From positions 10,093 to 74,092 of the forward strand of contig VSPN01000005.1 of the NCBI GenBank assembly GCA_009775355.1: a stretch of DNA of 64,000 nt, written 5' to 3'. The notes under the pieces are model-generated. The model did not search any database. It was not told the origin of the DNA and worked only from the letters and a program-made list of their open reading frames with translations. Made by a program: the position numbers and the translations under genes. Source of the DNA: Muribaculaceae bacterium. GTDB taxonomy: Bacteria > Bacteroidota > Bacteroidia > Bacteroidales > Muribaculaceae. How positions within the stretch are numbered: position 1 is the stretch's first letter; each line of letters opens with the position of its first letter. This document shows, piece after piece, positions 17,171 through 25,276 of the stretch.

Positions 17171-17500
17171 TTAATTTTTACCTCTTATGAGACGAATGCC
17201 TTTCTTGGCTGTGCCGAAGAGCGATATGCCCATAAGTATGTAGTCGAGTGTGTTCATATGAGAGAAGACGGTAGACGCTATCTTGCCTGCCAGAGCAAGT
17301 TTAGATCCGCCTCCTGACTTTCCTTTCCCTTTAGAGCCAGGCCGAAGCGTCTCGACAGACTGCATGACTTTGGTCTTGCAGAATTCTTTTCGCAAAGCCA
17401 TCATGGCGCGCTGGTAACGGAGTTCCTCCATTGTGTATCCTTTGAACGGAGCTTCCGTATCTCCGGATTCAGCGAGAAGATTCTTTTTATTATCTTTCAT
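17171..17500 (-). CDS. Conserved-type hypothetical protein in a membrane/stress cluster
   Basis: 109 residues, no named family recognised. An N-terminal polar part (EAPFKGYTMEELRYQRAMMAL with a helical KEFCKTKVMQSVETL) precedes a Gly/Lys/Ser-rich linker (residues 55-67) and a C-terminal hydrophobic region (HMNTLDYILMGISLFGTAKKG). It is 20 bp downstream of the holin-X-like gene and shares its strand with the two YtxH genes, an arrangement that recurs in Bacteroidales. It is probably a peripheral or single-span membrane protein of that group. Confidence 0.75.
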   Translation of the reverse strand: MKDNKKNLLAESGDTEAPFKGYTMEELRYQRAMMALRKEFCKTKVMQSVETLRPGSKGKGKSGGGSKLALAGKIASTVFSHMNTLDYILMGISLFGTAKKGIRLIRGKN

Positions 17501-17520
17501 AGTTATTAACGTCTGGAGGG

Positions 17521-17877
17521 TTAATGTTTCCTGTCAAAAAACACGCGGGTGATTAGTCTGGCTATAGGGTTAAGCAGCAGGGGTTTACGCAACAGATATA
17601 AAAGTGCGAGCAGAACGCATATGGCTCCGGCTGTCGAAAGGTAGGCGAGTGCCGGGTTCATAATCAGTCTGAAAGCCTCGGCAAGCGAGAATGCAAGCAT
17701 GATGAGAACCACGACTCCAAGCAGAAGACATACGAAACCGAGAATCAGGGTCGACATAAGAAGCGTCAGCTTTTCGGCGATTGTCAGTTTTGCGTATTCA
17801 AGTTCGAGTCGTAGCCATGTCTTTGACTGATCGATTATGCTGCGTATCTCTTCGATGAGATTGACTTTCATAGGCAA
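17521..17877 (-). CDS. Phage holin-X-like / Holin superfamily III-type membrane protein
   Basis: 118 residues. An amphipathic N-terminal helix (LIEEIRSIIDQSKTWLRLELEYAKLT) precedes two membrane segments at about 38-66 and 77-95, then a short basic tail. This is the layout of the PF07332-type family (putative holin-X), which in Bacteroidetes and Actinobacteria is a chromosomal envelope protein rather than a true phage holin. It is grouped with YtxH-domain genes, which suggests an envelope-stress role (inference). Confidence 0.8.
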   Translation of the reverse strand: MPMKVNLIEEIRSIIDQSKTWLRLELEYAKLTIAEKLTLLMSTLILGFVCLLLGVVVLIMLAFSLAEAFRLIMNPALAYLSTAGAICVLLALLYLLRKPLLLNPIARLITRVFFDRKH

Positions 17878-17926
17878 TGTTAGTAGTGTTAGTATTATAA
17901 CGGCATATGCTATACTATATTATAGT

Positions 17927-17963
17927 ATGCGGGCCTTCCGGCCTGAGGCCGGAAAGCCCGCAT
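17927..17963 (-). terminator. Strong GC-rich hairpin downstream of the YtxH genes
   Basis: A 17-bp stem with one mismatch (ATGCGGGC at 17927 pairing with GCCCGCAT ending at 17963, continuing inward through TTCCGGCC/GGCCGGAA) and a TGA loop. The distal side is AT-rich but lacks a clean U run; a second, AT-only hairpin lies next to it. Confidence 0.55.
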
Positions 17964-17989
17964 GTGGTCTCGTCATCCTGACGGGCGTG

Positions 17990-18181
17990 TCACTCGGTTG
18001 CCGAGAGTTCAGCCACAAGCGCGTCGACTTCGGAGTCGCTGATCTTGATGCCGCGCTTGCGCAGAAGATCAACTATGCGGCTTCTAAGATCCGAGCCTTT
18101 CTCGGGGGTGAACAGAAGTGCTGCGCCGCAGCCCACGATGGCTCCGCCCAGAAATGCCGATATCAGTGTGAGTGCTCTCAT
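17990..18181 (-). CDS. YtxH domain-containing small protein
   Basis: 63 residues. One Gly/Ala-rich membrane segment (LISAFLGGAIVGCGAALLFTP) leads directly into the YtxH hallmark TPEKGSDLRSRI and a charged helix. YtxH proteins are small envelope-anchored stress proteins of unknown biochemical role. It is a paralogue of the next gene upstream (18202-18405), sharing the order membrane span, PEKG, RS[RK]I, helix with KxGI. Confidence 0.85.
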   Translation of the reverse strand: MRALTLISAFLGGAIVGCGAALLFTPEKGSDLRSRIVDLLRKRGIKISDSEVDALVAELSATE

Positions 18182-18201
18182 GTCTTTTCTTTTTTTTGTG
18201 T

Positions 18202-18405
18202 TTAGATATGTTTTTCGATCTGGTCCTCGATCTCGTCTACAAGTTCCTCCATCTTGTTTTTCTTCAGGCAGATGCCTTTCTCTTTGAGGATCTTTATGAT
18301 TTTCGAGCGGGTGTCCTCTCCCTTTTCAGGTGCGATGAGAAGACCGATTGCCGCGCCTGCTACGGCGCCTCCGATTACTGAAAGGATTACATGCAGTGGT
18401 TTCAT
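18202..18405 (-). CDS. YtxH domain-containing small protein (second copy)
   Basis: 67 residues. Gly/Ala-rich span (VIGGAVAGAAIGLLIAPEKG) then EDTRSKIIKILKEKGICLKK and an acidic C-terminal helix (MEELVDEIEDQIEKH). Paralogue of 17990-18181, 20 bp upstream of it. The pair probably arose by tandem duplication and diverged strongly in the C-terminal half. Confidence 0.87.
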   Translation of the reverse strand: MKPLHVILSVIGGAVAGAAIGLLIAPEKGEDTRSKIIKILKEKGICLKKNKMEELVDEIEDQIEKHI

Positions 18406-18500
18406 AACTTGCAGTTTGTTTATTTGTGTTTGATGATTGTTTCCTGTTTATACTTATTAACAAAAATTTCGCCAAAAAGATGCGGGCCTTGTCTTTTTTT

Positions 18501-19049
18501 TTATTTCGATGCCATGGGAAGCATGCCTGCGGCAGCTTCGTAGGCCATCAGGCCGCTCTCCGAAAGCTCGACTGAAAGGTAGTCTCCGCCGGGTGTCAGC
18601 ATCCTGACGTGCGATGTGTCGACAAATGTCATGAACGGCAGTTCCTCTCCGTTGGCGAGACCGACGCTCCATGTCTGCTCTGTCTCGTCGAAATTGAGGC
18701 GTACCTCTTCGCCTGTTGTCTCGTTGGTCACGGTGTAGCCTTTGCCGTCGCATGCGATCATGTAGCGGCCGTGGTCGGTGTCAACGGTCTTGACTGAAGC
18801 CGTGAGCGGATTGGTGCCGCTCCAGAATTCGATGGAGTTGATGACGAGCACATCGGCGAGTGCCGTGACTTCATATACGGGAAGAATCCAGAATGCGAGA
18901 AACACGAGTTCGTTGACGAACTTGGATCCGATGTTGCGGTTCCATGATATCACTTTGTTGGTAAGTCCGAACGAGCCGATGCATGATGTGAATACAAGCG
19001 ACGTGCCCGCAATCAGCACTGCTGCCACCGAAAGTCTGATTTTTCTCAT
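18501..19049 (-). CDS. DUF3332 family lipoprotein
   Basis: 182 residues. Signal peptide with lipobox SLVFTSC (Cys22). SFGLTNKVISWNRNIGSKFV and FLAFWILPVYEVTALADVLV form the DUF3332 signature, with the latter a membrane-like stretch, followed by a beta-rich C-terminal half. Function unknown. It is separated from the YtxH genes by about 95 bp and from umuC by about 150 bp, so it probably has its own promoter; the upstream region holds a TTAATTTCG that only partly matches the -7 element. Confidence 0.88.
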   Translation of the reverse strand: MRKIRLSVAAVLIAGTSLVFTSCIGSFGLTNKVISWNRNIGSKFVNELVFLAFWILPVYEVTALADVLVINSIEFWSGTNPLTASVKTVDTDHGRYMIACDGKGYTVTNETTGEEVRLNFDETEQTWSVGLANGEELPFMTFVDTSHVRMLTPGGDYLSVELSESGLMAYEAAAGMLPMASK

Positions 19050-19200
19050 TGTAGTGTGGTGTTAGGGATAGAAGGGTTGTAGTTTTTTCGAAATTAACAC
19101 TTTTTTTGTGATCACACAATACCGAAGTCGTTTAATCTTTTATAAATACTCAAAAAGTGTTTGTTTTTCTTTTCTTTATTGTCAATAATCTGACATCGGG

Positions 19201-20454
19201 TCAATATTTTTTGGCTGGGCCGAACGAATTGACGTATCTGTCGTTGCTCTCATTGTACCCTTTGTCCAGCCTGGTGGCAAGTCCGAGCACGTTTGATCCG
19301 CAATCGCGGTTAAGCCGATCGACAGCCTCCATGAGTCGGCGTGATCTTGCGGCTGCGAGACGCCGCGCCTCCATATCTTCAAACAGCGAGGGGGCAGCTT
19401 CGCGTTCGGGAATTATTTCTGAAAGTGTCACGCCGGCGCGTTTGTATCTGTAGGCAGGGTCGAATATGCTCTCTGAGATTCTGACTGCAGTGTCGGCTAT
19501 GACGTTGGTGTCGCTTGTGGGTGGATCGAGTCTTACGGATGCCGACGGTGTGATATAACCGCGCTCGCGGTGAAAGCGGTTTGTGGCCATAAATACGCTC
19601 ACCACGCCGCAGACCCCTTTCATGGCTCTGAGTCGTCGGGCAACATCAGTGCTGTAGATCACTATCCGTGATCGTATATAGTCGAAGTCGCCGATATCAG
19701 TCGGAAATGTGCGTGTCTCGCTCACCGACTCCTGAAGCGTGCGTGAGGCATGTGCGAGTTCGATGCACGGCTCGCCATGCAGTTCGCGCCAGCTGCGCTC
19801 GCCGTGCACTCCGAGTTCTCCGCGCACCCATATGAGTTCCTTGCGTGCGAAGTCTCCTATGGTGTGGACTCCGGCAAGATACATGCGTTTTGCGAGTCGT
19901 CGCCCTATCCCCCAGAGATCGCCGATCGGCATGTCTGACAGTATCTTTCCGATTTCTTCTTGGTCTGTGAGCATGACTACTCTTTCTCCCGCTTTCTTTC
20001 CCCGTTCGGTAGCGATCTTGGCCAGGGTCTTGGTGGCGGCGAATCCGATTGTGACTGGTATACGCTCCTCTTCCATGCACGTCTTGACAATGGCCGCTCC
20101 GATTCCGGGAAGTTCGGAGTCGGGTATTCCCGTCATGTCAAGAAATGCCTCATCGACCGAGTAGTCCGTGGTGTCTGGAGCATACCGTCGGAATATGTCG
20201 TGGATCCGCAGGCTGATGTCGCGGTAGAGTGTGTGGTTGCCTGAAAGTGCGATAAGTTGCTCCGATGTGATCAGTTCGCGCAGTTCGAAGGCGGGCTGTC
20301 CCATCTTGACGCCGAGCCGCTTGGCCTCGTTGCTGCGGGCCACGGCGCAACCGTCGTTGTTGCTCAGCACCACTACGGCACGGCCCTCGAGCTGCGGATT
20401 CTGAGCGCGTTCGCAGCTCACGAAGAAGTTGTTGCAGTCTGCAAGTCCTGTCAT
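19201..20454 (-). CDS. umuC: DNA polymerase V catalytic subunit (Y family)
   Basis: Error-prone translesion polymerase. The ATG at 20454 overlaps the recQ stop as ATGA, giving 417 residues, near E. coli UmuC (422). The Y-family motifs are ADCNNFFVSCER (metal site), VVVLSNNDGCAVARSNEAK and YSVDEAFLDM (second acidic pair), then helix-hairpin-helix and little-finger regions. No umuD is adjacent and no LexA-like box is evident in the operon leader, so the activating partner must be elsewhere. Third gene of recJ-recQ-umuC. Confidence 0.93.
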   Translation of the reverse strand: MTGLADCNNFFVSCERAQNPQLEGRAVVVLSNNDGCAVARSNEAKRLGVKMGQPAFELRELITSEQLIALSGNHTLYRDISLRIHDIFRRYAPDTTDYSVDEAFLDMTGIPDSELPGIGAAIVKTCMEEERIPVTIGFAATKTLAKIATERGKKAGERVVMLTDQEEIGKILSDMPIGDLWGIGRRLAKRMYLAGVHTIGDFARKELIWVRGELGVHGERSWRELHGEPCIELAHASRTLQESVSETRTFPTDIGDFDYIRSRIVIYSTDVARRLRAMKGVCGVVSVFMATNRFHRERGYITPSASVRLDPPTSDTNVIADTAVRISESIFDPAYRYKRAGVTLSEIIPEREAAPSLFEDMEARRLAAARSRRLMEAVDRLNRDCGSNVLGLATRLDKGYNESNDRYVNSFGPAKKY

Positions 20455-22373
20455 TTCTGTATTTGCCTGTCTGTTTCGAGTGTCAGTCTGACGTAACCGT
20501 CGGTTATGGTGATGTGGCCTTCTCCGGTCAGCCAGCTGATGGCTTCGGCGAGAGGCGTGCGGGAGGCTCGCAGGTCGTGGTCGAGTATTCTGAGGTCGAC
20601 CCCTTCGGGATGACGGTTCATGTAGTCGAGCACGCGTGTTATCATGACGCGGGGATCGTCGGCTTCGCTTTTGCGGCGTCCGCGGCATGTGTCACATCGT
20701 CCGCATTCTTTCTTCCGCACTTCCCCGAAGTATTCGAGCATCCGGTTTTCACGGCATATTCGCGGATTGAACGCATAGTCGATCATGGCTTCGACGCGCC
20801 GGCTCATGATCTCTTTACGCACCTCGTATATGTCGCGTCCGATCTGAAGGTAGCGAGGTTCCTCTCGCGATGTGGGTATGTACATCAGCGGCATACGGCT
20901 GCGAGGTATGTAGCTGATTGTGCCGGACCGCCCGAGCTCGAGGAGCGCCTCATAGACATCACGCTCCGAGGTGTCGAGTGCTCTCGCTATTGTGGCTTCG
21001 TTGATGCAGACATAGTCGGTGAAAAGCCCGGTGTAGCCGCGCAGCAGGCAGGTGAGCACGCGTTCGGCGAGATGGGAGAGGCATTTTAGATGGTACAGTT
21101 CCTCACGGTCGCAGGTCACTGTGACGCGCGCACGCCGATCTGCTTCCTCCATGTATTCCAGATAGCCGGCCTGTTCAAGTATCTTCAGGGCGGCGCGGCA
21201 CTGGCGGGGCTGGTAGCCGAACGTATCGCAGAATTTCTCGATATCGAATTCTTTCAGTGTATCGTATCCTTCTCCGACAGATATGTGCAATGAATTGCAC
21301 ACTCGTTCGTATATCTTCTTTATTATGTCGCGTGCCGGGAATGCTTCAGTGACTCTCCTGCGCATTACGCCCCGGTCAGTGCGGGCGGTAAGCAGGACAG
21401 CGTAGCTTTTTTCTCCGTCGCGCCCTGCGCGCCCCGCTTCCTGATAGTATTCCTCAAGGCTCGGGGGGAGATCGTAGTGTATCACCACGCGGACATCTGG
21501 CTTGTCGATACCCATTCCGAAGGCGTTTGTCGCAACCATGACGCGGATCGTGCCGTTCTTCCAAGAGTTCTGTCGCTCCTCTTTAAGTTCGTGGCTGAGT
21601 CCTGCGTGGTAGGCTGCGGCCGATATGCCGGCCGACAGAAGATAGTCGGCTATCTCTGCGGTACGCTTCCGGCTGCGGACATAGACTATGGCTGTGCCGG
21701 CCGTACGGCTGAGTATGTGGAAGACCTCGCTGATCTTGGTCTCGGCCGGACGCACTATGTAGTTTATGTTGTCGCGTGTGAAGCTCATGCGGAACACGTT
21801 GGGAGTCCGCATGCCGAGGCGAAGGCAGATATCGTCGGCCACTTCTGGTGTCGCAGTGGCCGTGAGTGCCATTACGGGCACCCCGGGTTTCGTGTCGCGT
21901 AGTCTGGAGATGTTGAGGTAGGACGGGCGGAAGTCATATCCCCATTGAGATATGCAGTGCGCCTCGTCGACCACGATGAGACTGACGTTGAGACGTCTCA
22001 TAAGTGCGGTGAAACTGTCGTTGCCGAGACGTTCTGGCGATACGTATAGAAACCGGGCGCCCCCGTTGACGAGTTTCTCGCATGCCATGTCTTTCTCTCT
22101 GCGTGTCATGCCCGAGTGGAGCGATACGGCCTTGATGTGACGCCGCCGCAGATTGTCGACTTGGTCTTTCATCAGCGAGATGAGTGGGGTGATGACTATC
22201 GTTATGCCGGGCAGCATGAGACCCGGCACCTGGAATGTTATGGATTTGCCGCCGCCGGTGGGCATAAGCCCGAGTGTGTCGTGACCGGCAAGCACAGACT
22301 CTACTATCTCCTTCTGGAGCGGTCTGAAGCTGTCGTATCCCCAGTGCCGTCTGAGTGTGGCGAGAGCATCCAT
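20451..22373 (-). CDS. recQ: ATP-dependent DNA helicase RecQ
   Basis: 3'-5' helicase in recombination and fork repair. 640 residues. Helicase motifs in order: FRPLQKEIV (motif 0), LMPTGGGKSITFQVPG (Walker A), VDEAHCISQWGYDFRPSY (DEAH plus the RecQ aromatic loop), ALTATAT, MGIDKPDVRVVIHYDLP and QEAGRAGRDG. The RecQ-Ct zinc site is seen (CRENRMLEYFGE, then CGRCDTCRG), followed by a winged helix. It lies 9 bp after recJ and overlaps umuC by 4 bp. Confidence 0.96.
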   Translation of the reverse strand: MDALATLRRHWGYDSFRPLQKEIVESVLAGHDTLGLMPTGGGKSITFQVPGLMLPGITIVITPLISLMKDQVDNLRRRHIKAVSLHSGMTRREKDMACEKLVNGGARFLYVSPERLGNDSFTALMRRLNVSLIVVDEAHCISQWGYDFRPSYLNISRLRDTKPGVPVMALTATATPEVADDICLRLGMRTPNVFRMSFTRDNINYIVRPAETKISEVFHILSRTAGTAIVYVRSRKRTAEIADYLLSAGISAAAYHAGLSHELKEERQNSWKNGTIRVMVATNAFGMGIDKPDVRVVIHYDLPPSLEEYYQEAGRAGRDGEKSYAVLLTARTDRGVMRRRVTEAFPARDIIKKIYERVCNSLHISVGEGYDTLKEFDIEKFCDTFGYQPRQCRAALKILEQAGYLEYMEEADRRARVTVTCDREELYHLKCLSHLAERVLTCLLRGYTGLFTDYVCINEATIARALDTSERDVYEALLELGRSGTISYIPRSRMPLMYIPTSREEPRYLQIGRDIYEVRKEIMSRRVEAMIDYAFNPRICRENRMLEYFGEVRKKECGRCDTCRGRRKSEADDPRVMITRVLDYMNRHPEGVDLRILDHDLRASRTPLAEAISWLTGEGHITITDGYVRLTLETDRQIQK

Positions 22374-22382
22374 CTGGTCATG

Positions 22383-24122
22383 TCACTTCTTGGTCTCAGA
22401 CGGTCGTATGTCGCGTATCATCAGTTGGATCGAGTCATGGCTGCCGCCTCGCTTGCTCTGCTCGATGGTGTAGCAGATGTCGATGGGCTTGTGGGCGTGG
22501 ATATGCTCGAAATACTGGGCCATGTTGAAGGCTATGGCGTTGATGACGTGGCTTGTGCTGTTGTCTTCAAGCTCAAGTTTGATATGCTCGAGGTTCTTGC
22601 CGACGAGCTTGCTGGTGCCGAAGTCGAATACGTTTTTCGAGCGGAACACCGGTTTCTGGTTGCACGGACCGAACGGATTGAATTTGCGAAGCATCGCTAC
22701 CAGCTCCGGAGTGATGTCGGCAAATTCGATCTCTGCGTCGATGTCGAGATGCGGCTCAAGCTGGTTGGGCAGGATGTTGGCTGCCACATACTCTTCAAAC
22801 CTGCGTGTGAATTCCGGTATGTTCTCCTCTTTTAGCGACAGGCCGACGGCGTATGTGTGGCCGCCGAAGTTCTCAAGAAGGTCTCGCGAGTCGTTGACCG
22901 CGGAGTATATGTCGAAACCTTGCACGGAGCGTGCCGACCCGGTGGCAAGGCCGTTCGCCTGCGACAGAACCACTGCAGGCTTGTAATATAGTTCGGTGAG
23001 GCGCGATGCGACTATTCCGATCACACCTTTGTGCCAGTCGCGGTTGTAAATCACGATCGAGCGTTTGCCGTTGACTATGCCGACATTCTTCTCGATGAGC
23101 GCATTGGCCTCGTCGGTTATCTTTTTGTCGATCTCCTTGCGCTCGCGGTTGTGCTGGTCGATGTCCTTGCCCCGTTCGAATGCCTCGTGCAGGTCGCGGC
23201 TTACGAGCAGATCGACTGTCTCCATGCCGCTTTGCATGCGTCCGGAGGCGTTGATGCGGGGGCCGATCTTGAAGATGACTTCGCTTATGGTGATGTCTTT
23301 GTTGGTGAGTTTGCAGAGTCTGATTATGCTGCGAAGTCCGAGATTTGGATTGGAGTTGAGACGCCGCAGGCCGTGATAGGCCATGATACGGTTCTCGCCT
23401 ACGATAGGCACAAGGTCGGATGCGATCGAGACGGCCACAAGGTCGAGCATCGACTCAAGCTCGTTGTGGATGCCCAGACCGTTGCTCTGGGCGAAGGCCT
23501 GCATGAACTTGAAACCCACTCCGCAGCCGCTCAGATGTGTGCATGGGTAGGTGGTGTCGGGCATTTTCGGATTGAGTATCGCCACGGCCGGAGGAAGGGT
23601 CTCGTCGGGCACATGGTGGTCGCAGATAATGAAGTCGATCCCTTTGGTCCGTGCATAGGTTATCTCCTCAATAGCCTTTATGCCGCAGTCGAGCACGATT
23701 ATCAGACGCACGTCGTTCTCTGCCGCATAGTCGATGCTTTTCATCGAGATTCCGTAGCCCTCGTCATCGCGTGTCGGTATGTAGTATTCTACATTCGAGT
23801 AGTAGTTCTGAAGGTATTTGTAGACAAGTGCGACAGCCGTGGTGCCGTCTACATCGTAGTCGCCATAGATCATGATGCGTTCCTTGGCGCCCATAGCACG
23901 GTTGAGCCTGGTTACGGCCTTGTCCATGTCGGGCATAAGAAACGGATCGTGGAGGTCGTTGAGCGACGGGGTGAAGAACGCGTCGGCACCTTCGGGTGTC
24001 GATACGCCTCGCCTCACGAGCAACTCGGCGATGGCGGGTATGCCGCCGCACCGTGGTGTCATCCTGTCAGCCTCTTCCTTCTGTTGCAGGGTCAGGGGTT
24101 GATAATTCCATTTCTTTGCCAT
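22383..24122 (-). CDS. recJ: Single-stranded-DNA-specific exonuclease RecJ
   Basis: 5'-3' exonuclease of mismatch and recombination repair, DHH family. The ATG at 24122 (MAKKWNYQPLT) is chosen over the frame extending to 24206, which lacks family character and would run upstream of the promoter. 579 residues. DHH motifs: IYGDYDVDGTTAV, IVLDCGI, FIICDHHVPDE and the GCGVGFKFM region; DHHA1 (GRMQSG, RARSVQGFD-like GSARSVQGFD, ENFGGHTYAVG) follows. The first gene of a repair operon with recQ and umuC. Confidence 0.95.
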   Translation of the reverse strand: MAKKWNYQPLTLQQKEEADRMTPRCGGIPAIAELLVRRGVSTPEGADAFFTPSLNDLHDPFLMPDMDKAVTRLNRAMGAKERIMIYGDYDVDGTTAVALVYKYLQNYYSNVEYYIPTRDDEGYGISMKSIDYAAENDVRLIIVLDCGIKAIEEITYARTKGIDFIICDHHVPDETLPPAVAILNPKMPDTTYPCTHLSGCGVGFKFMQAFAQSNGLGIHNELESMLDLVAVSIASDLVPIVGENRIMAYHGLRRLNSNPNLGLRSIIRLCKLTNKDITISEVIFKIGPRINASGRMQSGMETVDLLVSRDLHEAFERGKDIDQHNRERKEIDKKITDEANALIEKNVGIVNGKRSIVIYNRDWHKGVIGIVASRLTELYYKPAVVLSQANGLATGSARSVQGFDIYSAVNDSRDLLENFGGHTYAVGLSLKEENIPEFTRRFEEYVAANILPNQLEPHLDIDAEIEFADITPELVAMLRKFNPFGPCNQKPVFRSKNVFDFGTSKLVGKNLEHIKLELEDNSTSHVINAIAFNMAQYFEHIHAHKPIDICYTIEQSKRGGSHDSIQLMIRDIRPSETKK

Positions 24123-24203
24123 AACTGTTTGATTCAGACCTTTAATTGATTCTCGACTGCGGATGCCGGATTGTTTTTCGTTTCCGTCTTCTCCTCCAAT
24201 ATG

Positions 24204-24235
24204 CAAAGATACAAAATTTTTGCGGATTTTTCAAA
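24204..24235 (-). promoter_or_regulatory. Promoter of the recJ-recQ-umuC operon
   Basis: On the minus strand TTTG (24235-24232), 20 bp, TATCTTTG (24211-24204). A near-perfect Bacteroidetes promoter about 80 bp before the recJ ATG. Confidence 0.75.
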
Positions 24236-24384
24236 CCTGTTTCCCATATGTTTTGCCTGTGTTTGACCCGATTTTTTGAAATTTATGGTTCTCTCTCTTC
24301 GCATGCTTTTTCCGGCGGTCTGCGTGATTTATCGTGAATTCTTGTCTGACACCTGCAAAAATCTTGCAAAAACGGAGACGCGGC

Positions 24385-24416
24385 TTGGTGTAGTTGTGCT
24401 AATTTGATTAATTTTG
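24385..24416 (+). promoter_or_regulatory. Promoter of the hydrolase/MurF-like pair
   Basis: TTG at 24385-24387, 21 bp, then TAATTTTG at 24409-24416, followed by C. The start codon at 24466 lies 49 bp after the -7 element. Confidence 0.7.
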
Positions 24417-24465
24417 CAGTTTGGTGGCTGCGGGCTTGTCTCGTGACTGCCCTTATACTTATTCT

Positions 24466-25245
24466 ATGGAGAAAGATATTGTTATTGATGGACTGAAGAT
24501 CCATTATGATCTCACCGGCCCGGAAGGCCGTCCGCCTGTCGTGCTCATGCACGGCTGGGGCTGCGACCACACGACCGTCAGAAGCATCGCGGTGGCCATC
24601 GAGCAGGGCATGCGGGTCTATAATCTCGATCTTCCCGGACATGGGCAGAGCGATGAGCCGCCTGTGCCCTGGGGTGTCGACGAGTACACGCGTCTTGTCG
24701 AACACTTCTGCGATATGGAGGGTATAGATGATCCGGTGCTGATCGGACATTCATTCGGAGGTCGCATCGGTCTGCTGATGGCTTCGCGCAATAGTATCAG
24801 CCGCATGGTGCTCGTCGACGGAGCCGGAATTAAGCCGAGGCGTGCGCTCTCTTATTATATAAAGGTGTATTCGTTCAAGGTAGCGCGGAAGATTCTTCCG
24901 GTTCTGTGTGGACGCAAGACCGGGCAGAGACTTGTGGACCGTTGGCGCGGACGTGCCGGTAGTGCAGATTACCGCAATTCCTCGCCAGTGATGAGAGCGG
25001 TCATGAGCCGATGTGTCAATCAGGATCTGAAGCATGTCATGCCTATGATCAAGGCTTCGACGCTCCTTGTGTGGGGTGAGAAGGACACCGCTACTCCCAT
25101 TTCTGACGCTAAGTATATGGAGAAGCATATTCCCGATGCGGGACTTGTGGTTTTTCCTGATGCCGGCCATTATTCTTTTCTCGACAATGCGCCTGCGTTC
25201 AGACGGGTCATGAGAGAATTTTTCAAGAAGGATCTGTCGGTGTGA
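24466..25245 (+). CDS. Alpha/beta hydrolase
   Basis: 259 residues, cytoplasmic (no signal peptide with the ATG at 24466; the frame opens with TTG at 24421 but that would lie only 5 bp after the -7 element). LMHGWGCDH forms the oxyanion loop, IGHSFGGRI the nucleophile elbow with the catalytic Ser, LLVWGEKDTATP the Asp region and DAGHYSFLDN the His. Closest in pattern to esterase/peroxidase-like or bromoperoxidase-like hydrolases; substrate unknown. It lies 31 bp upstream of a membrane-tethered MurF-like ligase, so a role on a cell-wall or ligase-linked substrate is possible (inference). Confidence 0.88.
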   Translation: MEKDIVIDGLKIHYDLTGPEGRPPVVLMHGWGCDHTTVRSIAVAIEQGMRVYNLDLPGHGQSDEPPVPWGVDEYTRLVEHFCDMEGIDDPVLIGHSFGGRIGLLMASRNSISRMVLVDGAGIKPRRALSYYIKVYSFKVARKILPVLCGRKTGQRLVDRWRGRAGSADYRNSSPVMRAVMSRCVNQDLKHVMPMIKASTLLVWGEKDTATPISDAKYMEKHIPDAGLVVFPDAGHYSFLDNAPAFRRVMREFFKKDLSV

Positions 25246-25276
25246 CAGGATTGTATGAACTTTTGAATCAGTAAAT

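Noticed and set aside
19107..19116. TGTGATCACA upstream of the DUF3332 gene as a CRP-type site
   Set aside because: The half sites touch without the 6-bp spacer of a CRP site; a chance 10-bp palindrome is as likely.
23031..24149. 372-codon plus-strand frame over recJ
   Set aside because: Shadow of recJ; no family character.
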